From: Saprospiraceae bacterium UBA7328
GTDB taxonomy: Bacteria > Bacteroidota > Bacteroidia > Chitinophagales > Saprospiraceae
DNA length: 21,777 nucleotides
NCBI GenBank assembly: GCA_002471345.1
Contig: DKPS01000242.1
Coordinates: forward strand, 45,037 to 66,813
Reading direction: 5' to 3'
Positions 16,518 through 21,777 of the stretch are shown here, one piece after another (position 1 is the first letter of the stretch; the number at the start of each line of letters is the position of its first letter). Below the pieces are notes generated by a model, which worked only from the letters and a program-made list of their open reading frames with translations, had not been told where the DNA came from and searched no databases. Both the position numbers and the translations under genes were made by a program.

Positions 16518-16781
16518 ATGGCACATGTAAGCATCCCCTCAATAGAAGAAATTAAAGAAGCCTTATTTGAGGTACTCAATAATAAAATATTTGATAGAGA
16601 AGAGTTCTTAACACTCTATGATAAGGCTCAGACTGCTAAGTTTTTGGGTGTGTCTAAAGGCACCGTAGACAACTTGAGAGTCAAAGGACTTCTTAAAGTA
16701 ACGTATGTAGGATCTAAACCCATGTTCAGTTTTTCACATATCAAAGAATACATAAATGGAAATCATCATTCATCTCATTAA
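16518..16781 (+). CDS. Excisionase-like helix-turn-helix protein
   Basis: This 87-aa DNA-binding protein has an N-terminal helix (about 7-30) followed by a MerR/excisionase-type winged HTH (about 33-80). The segment AKFLGVSKGTVDNLRVKGLL is the HTH, and VGSKPMFSFSHIKEYI is the wing plus closing helix typical of HTH_17 proteins in Bacteroidetes mobile elements. Such proteins act as directionality factors or regulators of mobilisation. It lies 52 bp downstream of the inverted-repeat cluster, which may be its binding site (inference). Confidence 0.8.
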   Translation: MAHVSIPSIEEIKEALFEVLNNKIFDREEFLTLYDKAQTAKFLGVSKGTVDNLRVKGLLKVTYVGSKPMFSFSHIKEYINGNHHSSH

Positions 16782-16969
16782 ATATTAGGTCTTAATGATT
16801 TCAATGACGCATAAAATCAGGACTTGTGCACTTAGAGGTTGTGTTTCAGATTGGATTTTCATTCAACACAGGTAACAAAGAATCACTACAAATGATAAGA
16901 TCACAATTCGATTTAGAGACTCTACAATTATTCCTCAACACATATTTCCTCACCTAAAACCCCAAGAAC

Positions 16970-17416
16970 ATGAATTCAAAAAAGAATCCTAAAACAAAAG
17001 AAACCACATCTGAGAAACATTTGCATTCAGCTATCACTGAAGAATTTAGAAGGGTCAAAGTATGCTATGGTGAATCATGGCAATTAAAGGAAGAAGAGTA
17101 CATCTGTCATGGCTGCGAAGAGTCTAATTGCGTAAAAACATGCTTTTGTGAAAATGAAATCAGAGAGATACTAGACCATCTTAATGAAAAGTGCGATACC
17201 AGAAAAAGGTGGAATGCTAAAGTCACAGTTTCGTCCCTCAATAAACTATACAAGAAGGGATATAATGCTACTCAGATTAAAGCAGTAATTGATTTAAAAG
17301 CCAAAGAATGGAAGGATAATAAGACTATGAAATACTTCCTAAGACCTTCTACACTTTTTGAGCTGAGCAACTTCAAGAGATATTTGAAACAGACTTCATT
17401 GACCAACCCTAAATGA
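16970..17416 (+). CDS. Replisome-organiser-like protein (Phg_2220_C type) with Cys cluster
   Basis: This 148-aa protein ends in a region (about 62-142) with the pattern of the phage replisome-organiser C-terminal domain. The pattern is EILDHLNEK, then GYNATQIKAVIDLKAKEW, then MKYFLRPSTLFELSNFKRYL. That domain recruits replication proteins in phages and satellites. The DNA-binding N-terminal domain usual for such organisers is replaced by a short segment with a Cys cluster (C46, C49, C54, C58, C60; spacing 2-4-3-1), a possible zinc site. The gene ends 8 bp before the polymerase frame, so the two are probably co-transcribed replication genes. Confident for the C-terminal domain, less so for overall role. 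Confidence 0.75.
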   Translation: MNSKKNPKTKETTSEKHLHSAITEEFRRVKVCYGESWQLKEEEYICHGCEESNCVKTCFCENEIREILDHLNEKCDTRKRWNAKVTVSSLNKLYKKGYNATQIKAVIDLKAKEWKDNKTMKYFLRPSTLFELSNFKRYLKQTSLTNPK

Positions 17417-17424
17417 TCTGAATC

Positions 17425-19254
17425 GTGAAATTTAAAAGAAACAATTATGCTACTCATAAAAAAGGGTGGATTGTAACGAAAGCCATTTTACCCCAAAAGA
17501 TCATAGAAACTATAGAAAGGACAGATGAGATTCTTAGACATATAGACTTACCTAAAAAAACAAGCAAAAACTATATAGATCACCAGCATAGGTTAATGTA
17601 TTGCATTCACATATTGTACAACAAGTATGTAAATGCGGAAATGCATATTGATGATCACCTTGAAATAGGTGATAAATACAAACAATATCTTTTTTGGGGT
17701 AATAGGAATTATCATTTCTTACTTAAAATACTAGTTGATGAAATGAATATTCTTCAGCCTCTAAAGCTGAAAAATGGTAGTCTTTGGGGCAAAAAACAAG
17801 TACGTAGATATACCTTCAACCCCGACTTTCTGATCGGACAAAAATTAGAGACCATATTCTACGAAAGAAGAACTGTGGCGGTTAAGAACTCAGCCCGTCC
17901 CACACAAAAACCTATACCCAATGATAGCATCGAGACCAATGTTCAACAAGTGCTAGAAAAAGCAACAATAACATTGAATCAAGAAGAAATAGTACAATTA
18001 GTCAACAATAGAAGTAATGAGGTAGAGAACAAAATAAGGGCGAATACTTATACTAAAGGAGGCAAAATCAAATACACAAAAGATGGAACTACTAAAACTA
18101 TATCAGGACAATTTAAGAACAAGGAGCAATTCATTAGATATAGGACTAACCTCATCATACATAATCATATCAATACCCTTAGTAATCTTGTCAATGAGAG
18201 TTATAACCTCCCATTGACACAACCAAAGAGGGATTCAAAAGCTGGTAGGCTTTATCATCAAATCATTTCTTTACCTAAAGTATATTATCAATACATTAGG
18301 CTAGATGGTGAAAGAATAGGTGAAATAGACATGAAGAATAGCTAACTGTGCCTATTCAGTCATGTACTACTAAGAACCAATAATAATAAATCAATAACAG
18401 GAATAGAAGAGGAATTATGGAATACTATGCTCTCCTCCTTATTGGAGAAGGAGAGCAACCAAGGGAACAATCTTGGGGCATATTTGTCTTCTCACTTTTT
18501 AGACAACAATACCAAGCATTGGACAGAGTCAACACCTGAATTAAGTGAATGGATAACAGCAACATTGAATGGAGAATTGTATAAGAAAATTGCTTATCAA
18601 ATAAGGTCTAAACACCAATATACCCTTGAATTAAAAGAAGAAATTAAACTTATGGTCATGAAATTTTGGTTTGGTGATCATAGATACAGTAAAAGTGGAA
18701 AAGTGATGAAAAAGCTTGTGGTTAAGTTTCCATCTGTCACTTCGCTAATTGATCGAGTTAAGAGCCATTTTGCCCTAAAACTTCTCACATTAGACCATGA
18801 TTATTCTGAAAGTGAAACAGCATATATTAAGTCTATTGTTGCTAAGCATTGGAAGTATATAGACAAGGCAGGATCTACTTTATTCTGTATCTGTCATCAG
18901 AAAATTGAATCATTCTTATTCATCGATAATATTTTGGATTATCTCTTAGAGGAACAGTATGACGTACTGCCAAAACATGACTCCATAATTTGCAAACAAT
19001 CAGAAATCGACGCTATAGAAACTGAAATGATCTTAATTCTTGATTACTATTTAGGAGAGAATACATATAAGCTGAGTCAGAAGATTCATACAGAGCTAAG
19101 TACTCTTGAAGAAATCAGAAGAGATGACAACTTCATTAATGAAGAGCTGACCGATAAAACAGACTGCAAAGATGACCTTTGGGAAGATTATGAGATGGAT
19201 CTTATTTCCTTGTGCTGTAATACCTTATCCAATTCCTATTTATTTGATGCATAA
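17425..19254 (+). pseudogene. Superfamily-A-like (TV-Pol-like) DNA polymerase gene with in-frame TAA in motif A
   Basis: A GTG-initiated frame runs to TAA 18343-18345 and continues in the same frame, without a second stop, to 19254. Together it spans 609 codons. Motifs seen by eye are motif A GEIDMKNS (Asp302), with codon 307 being the TAA; motif B K404-x3-K408-x7-F416-G417, matching the T7 polymerase spacing R-x3-K-x7-YG with Lys for Arg; and motif C KHDSII (His518, Asp519), corresponding to HDE. The stop falls at D+5, which in Klenow and T7 polymerases is the conserved Glu steric gate; CAA or GAA to TAA is one change. The N-terminal 280 residues match nothing I recognise. An ATG at 18427 could start a C-terminal fragment, but it would lack motif A. 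The TV-Pol link is inference. Confidence 0.7.
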
Positions 19255-19275
19255 GTGAAATTCCAAAAGGCTGGA

Positions 19276-19683
19276 TTAATTAATTGTATTCAGCACATTT
19301 AAATAATCCTCATATTTCTTGGGTGTTTTATTCCATGAATAAAAGCCTTTATTCTTCCAACTGGAAGAAAGAAGAACCCCTCTTGTTAAATTTTTACAGA
19401 CCATATCATGGTCGTACATTTTAATGAGATCATTCTCAATGAAAGCCACAAATATTTTCTTACCGAGGTATTTCTTATCAACTGTAAACCTACTCTTAAG
19501 CTGTACCTTCATGAAGCTCTCGCCGTCGATATGTATAGCGATGAAATCAGCACCTTGCCAATCGTCAGCTAATCGAACACTATTATAGCCATAGTCAGCA
19601 AGTACTGCTGCTACCTTGTGAAAGTTATAACTTTCCTTTTGCCTAGCATTTAATTGGCTATATGAAATCTTCCTAATTTTCAT
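19276..19683 (-). CDS. Small PD-(D/E)XK-like nuclease-fold protein
   Basis: This 135-aa protein has the core segment RLADDWQGADFIA (Asp46), 14 residues, then VQLKSR (Gln61, Lys63). This gives D-x14-QxK, a restriction-endonuclease-like active-site pattern with Gln in place of Glu/Asp. Glu17 in the first helix could be the additional conserved acid. The opening LNARQKESYNFHKVAAVLADYG is the usual start of a Bacteroidetes family of unknown function found near accessory genes. It is convergent with the polymerase frame (21-bp gap) and downstream of the HEPN-like genes on the same strand, 99 bp after the complete one, so it may share their transcript. No modification methylase is nearby. Confidence 0.65.
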   Translation of the reverse strand: MKIRKISYSQLNARQKESYNFHKVAAVLADYGYNSVRLADDWQGADFIAIHIDGESFMKVQLKSRFTVDKKYLGKKIFVAFIENDLIKMYDHDMVCKNLTRGVLLSSSWKNKGFYSWNKTPKKYEDYLNVLNTIN

Positions 19684-19782
19684 CCTTTAATTTCACTCAC
19701 ATTAAGTTTTTCTCTATAATAAACAAAGAATTACGGGTATCCTGAAGAGTATTCTGTGGTCACACAATGTTATGCATCGTGT

Positions 19783-21075
19783 TCACATTTTCTGAAGTAA
19801 TTGGAAGCATATATTTTGCATTTCAACAGCCTCATTGTATGAGAATATCTCAGAATGAGCAGCTTTATTTCTTTCTTTAGAAATTTTCCATGCAGCTTCA
19901 ATGAATTCATGTTTCACTATTGCATCGTATTTCAGGGAATTTGAAATAAAATCAAAAAACTCTTTAAGAACTTCATTTTTCTTTGCGGTCTTGCCATCTG
20001 ATTTTTCAAGTATTGTTATCATGGTGCCCAATTCTATAAAGTGAGGTTCTTTTATAAGATACTTTGCTAAACGTTCTATTTTTTTGTTACTCTCAATAAA
20101 TATTTTCACATCTTTCTCTTCTGAAAATTTGATGGAAAATATTTTTTGATACTTGTCAAATACAAGTTCCTTTAAACAAATCTCAACTGACTTGCCTAAC
20201 AACATAACATAAGAAGAATAGTCACTACTATTAGATTCATTAATTTTCTTAGATGATTCTAAGATTGCATACTTTGCACTCAATGGTAGACTATTCCAGT
20301 TTGGGATTTCAGCTCTTAATTTGTTTTCTATGGATTGAGAAGGTAGTGTAACTATTTTTAAAAAATTATTCATTAAAGAAGCATCTGATCTTAATGAATA
20401 GAAATTGTCTTTGTAATCTTCTTTTGTACTCAAATCCCATACTGAGGGGATTAACCCATTTGCAGCTAATATTGCAACTGCGTATTCAGATGAATCACAA
20501 TGTCCCTGTGCTAGCAAGATTCCGTAAATAATTGACCTATGAATATTTACTGCTGTTCGAGCTACCGTTTTTTGTTCTGGACTTAAAAGTTTATAATCAG
20601 CATAAAAGAAATCAACTAACTCTTGGAATTTTTCTTTTTGATATAACTGACTTATCCATTGATCATATGATTCAGCAATAATGGTTTGAGGTAAGTTAGG
20701 ATGATTCATATCCAAGAATTCAAGTCGTTCCATTAATATTTTCCATCTTTTATACTGTTCCAGAACTTCAGGACCTGCATTTGATTTCAAGGTGTAATCA
20801 TGCATTATCATTTGCTGAAAAAAGTCCTTCGATATATACTCTTCTGGGTCTGGAAGAACAAAGTCATTTAGGGTGCATAATAAACTATAAATTGAAAGTG
20901 TAGATGGGTCTAGTTCTTCAAAACCTTCTATTTCATATATTAAATGCTCAAACAATTTTTTATTATGATGCTGAATTAGTTTTCCTGCTGGAGTTTTTAA
21001 CTCCTGATTATTAATTTTCAAATGATAAAGTTCTTTTTCATAAACTATGTCGTAGTATGGTGCTTCTAAATTCAT
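19783..21075 (-). CDS. ATP12-like N-terminal region fused to HEPN-like C-terminal domain
   Basis: This is a 430-aa soluble protein. Residues 1-75 resemble the start of ATP12 F1-ATPase assembly chaperones: a strand-rich YHLKINNQELKTPAGK (ATP12: DGRxLKTPxG), then a helix and ELDPSTLSIYSLLCTLNDFV. Residues about 175-225 (RSIIYGILLAQGH, EYAVAI, W, KED) follow the ATP12 C-terminal helical pattern. From about 292 the LLGKSVEICLKELVF segment starts a helical domain ending ERNKAAHSE, with an Rx4H motif (Arg402, His407) typical of HEPN ribonucleases. The gene lies in mobile-element cargo, between the nuclease gene and a paralogue on the same strand. ATP synthase assembly is unlikely here. A defence or toxin role is inference. 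Confidence 0.6.
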   Translation of the reverse strand: MNLEAPYYDIVYEKELYHLKINNQELKTPAGKLIQHHNKKLFEHLIYEIEGFEELDPSTLSIYSLLCTLNDFVLPDPEEYISKDFFQQMIMHDYTLKSNAGPEVLEQYKRWKILMERLEFLDMNHPNLPQTIIAESYDQWISQLYQKEKFQELVDFFYADYKLLSPEQKTVARTAVNIHRSIIYGILLAQGHCDSSEYAVAILAANGLIPSVWDLSTKEDYKDNFYSLRSDASLMNNFLKIVTLPSQSIENKLRAEIPNWNSLPLSAKYAILESSKKINESNSSDYSSYVMLLGKSVEICLKELVFDKYQKIFSIKFSEEKDVKIFIESNKKIERLAKYLIKEPHFIELGTMITILEKSDGKTAKKNEVLKEFFDFISNSLKYDAIVKHEFIEAAWKISKERNKAAHSEIFSYNEAVEMQNICFQLLQKM

Positions 21076-21275
21076 TTTTTAATCTTCATGAGGAATAACA
21101 CTATTACAGCAAGAGGTGGGAATAAGTATCAACTGAATATAAAATAATACGTTTCCATTGAAATAAGGGGCCTAGAATCCATTCATGTAAATCCGAAAAG
21201 TAGAATCACATAAGTAATACTTAGTTGACACACTCCATTGTAAAATACATATTTATGAGACATACCATCTACAAA

Positions 21276-21777
21276 TTAAAACTTAGAGATTAACTCAAAA
21301 GTTTGATCCATCAGTTCTTTAGCCTCCTCTAATGAAAACCTTTTTGAATGTGCTGCAATATTTCGTTGCCTGGCCAATTCTTTAGCACTTGAAACCCATG
21401 TTTTATTTAAAATGTCAGAATATGAGTTGTCATAGATAAATATGAAGAAATCTCTCAAGAATATGTTATTCTTTGAAGTCTTTCCACCCTCATATTCCAA
21501 GATGACCAACATTGATCCTAATTCGATGAAGTGCGGCTCCTTAAGCAAGAATTTTATAAATCGGGATATCTTCTTGTTTTGTTCTATTAATAATGTAATT
21601 TCTTGCTGGCTTGAAATAATAACTTTTTCATTTCTTTGAAACTTATCAAATACAAGCTTTTTAAGCGTGATTTCAAGAGATTTGCCTAGTGAGACTACAT
21701 ACGGCGAATAATCTTCACTATTAGACATAGTTATCTGCTTTATAGCCTCCATCAGTGAATATCTAGCATCTCTTGGC
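21276..21777 (-). CDS. Partial paralogue with HEPN-like C-terminal domain (5' end outside window)
   Basis: The frame is open to the window edge, so the start is missing. An internal Met at 21752 is not a credible start, because the codons upstream of it (PRDARYSL) align with PLSAKYAI of the neighbour at 19783-21075. The visible part matches that neighbour from the same point to the end: DYSPYVVSLGKSLEI, LLKEPHFIELGSM, and RNIAAHSKRFS with the Rx4H motif (Arg codon 130 and His 135 counted from the Met at 21752), each followed by an equal 23-residue tail. It lies 200 bp upstream of the neighbour on the same strand; no clear promoter was seen in that gap. A full-length gene probably has the same two-part architecture, but the N-terminal half is not visible. 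Confidence 0.7.
   Translation of the reverse strand, partial: PRDARYSLMEAIKQITMSNSEDYSPYVVSLGKSLEITLKKLVFDKFQRNEKVIISSQQEITLLIEQNKKISRFIKFLLKEPHFIELGSMLVILEYEGGKTSKNNIFLRDFFIFIYDNSYSDILNKTWVSSAKELARQRNIAAHSKRFSLEEAKELMDQTFELISKF

Larger units (their letters stand above)
13809..21777. mobile_element. Integrative element (left end at tRNA-Thr fragment; right end outside window)
   Basis: The components in order are the tRNA 3' fragment, tyrosine recombinase, unrecognised protein, repeat cluster, excisionase-like HTH, replisome-organiser-like protein, superfamily-A-like polymerase (interrupted), then reverse-strand cargo (nuclease and two HEPN-like proteins). No relaxase or conjugation gene is seen in the portion present, so it may be mobilizable, a satellite or a prophage-like island. 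The right attachment site should repeat 13809-13850 beyond 21777; no copy is in the window. Confidence 0.7.

Noticed and set aside
11368..18345. Stop-codon reassignment explaining in-frame TAG, TGA and TAA
   Set aside because: All three stop types occur inside genes, while the intact genes end on ordinary TAA, TAG and TGA stops and use TGG for Trp. Nonsense mutations or base errors are simpler.
18427..19254. Independent 275-aa gene after the polymerase N-terminal ORF
   Set aside because: The 81 bp between the TAA and this ATG are open in the same frame and read as a continuation of motif A. One interrupted gene is simpler than two.

Overview
The window looks like chromosome of an AT-rich marine-type Bacteroidetes, probably Cytophagales-like. 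The evidence is SusC/FhuA-style TonB receptors with a carboxypeptidase-like N-terminal domain, a DUF5916 barrel gene, Bacteroidetes promoters (TTG-N19/20-TAnnTTTG), starts without Shine-Dalgarno sequences, and a Bacteroidetes-type tyrosine recombinase. No rRNA, CRISPR array or insertion sequence was seen.

Region 1 (1-11250) is a probable metal-limitation regulon, most likely for zinc. Two divergently composed but co-oriented transcription units each start from a promoter embedded in a pair of 7-1-7 palindromes (TGCAACA-N-TGTTGCA). Such palindromes are the usual operator form of Fur/Zur-family repressors. Unit A (95-8317) encodes an ABC-2 ATPase, a siderophore-type TonB-dependent receptor, two DUF3526-like ABC permeases with large extracytoplasmic loops, a COG0523 GTPase of the YciC/ZigA type, a DUF3299-like exported protein and a His-rich lipoprotein. 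Unit B (8510-11250) encodes a second, divergent COG0523 GTPase, a MerC-like membrane protein and a Tat-exported sarcosine-oxidase-like flavoprotein. Together they suggest outer-membrane uptake of a metal or metallophore, envelope metal handling, and cytoplasmic metal allocation.

Region 2 (11251-13851) is a decay zone. It holds a short unrecognised ORF broken by TAG and a DUF5916 gene broken by in-frame TGA and TAG codons. It ends in the 3' half of a tRNA-Thr(CGT) gene starting exactly at the anticodon loop. The fragment is best read as an attachment-site remnant.

Region 3 (about 13809-21777, right end not in window) is an integrative element. It carries a tyrosine recombinase, an unrecognised 267-aa protein, a cluster of nested inverted repeats, an excisionase-like HTH protein, a replisome-organiser-like protein (Phg_2220_C type) with a Cys cluster, and a superfamily-A-like DNA polymerase. 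The polymerase frame is interrupted by one in-frame TAA located inside catalytic motif A. On the opposite strand sits cargo that looks like defence: a small PD-(D/E)XK-like nuclease and two tandem paralogues. The complete paralogue joins an ATP12-chaperone-like N-terminal region to a HEPN-like C-terminal domain with an Rx4H motif. This ATP12-HEPN pair is the best candidate here for an undescribed system. All assignments are from reading the sequence by eye; no database search was run.
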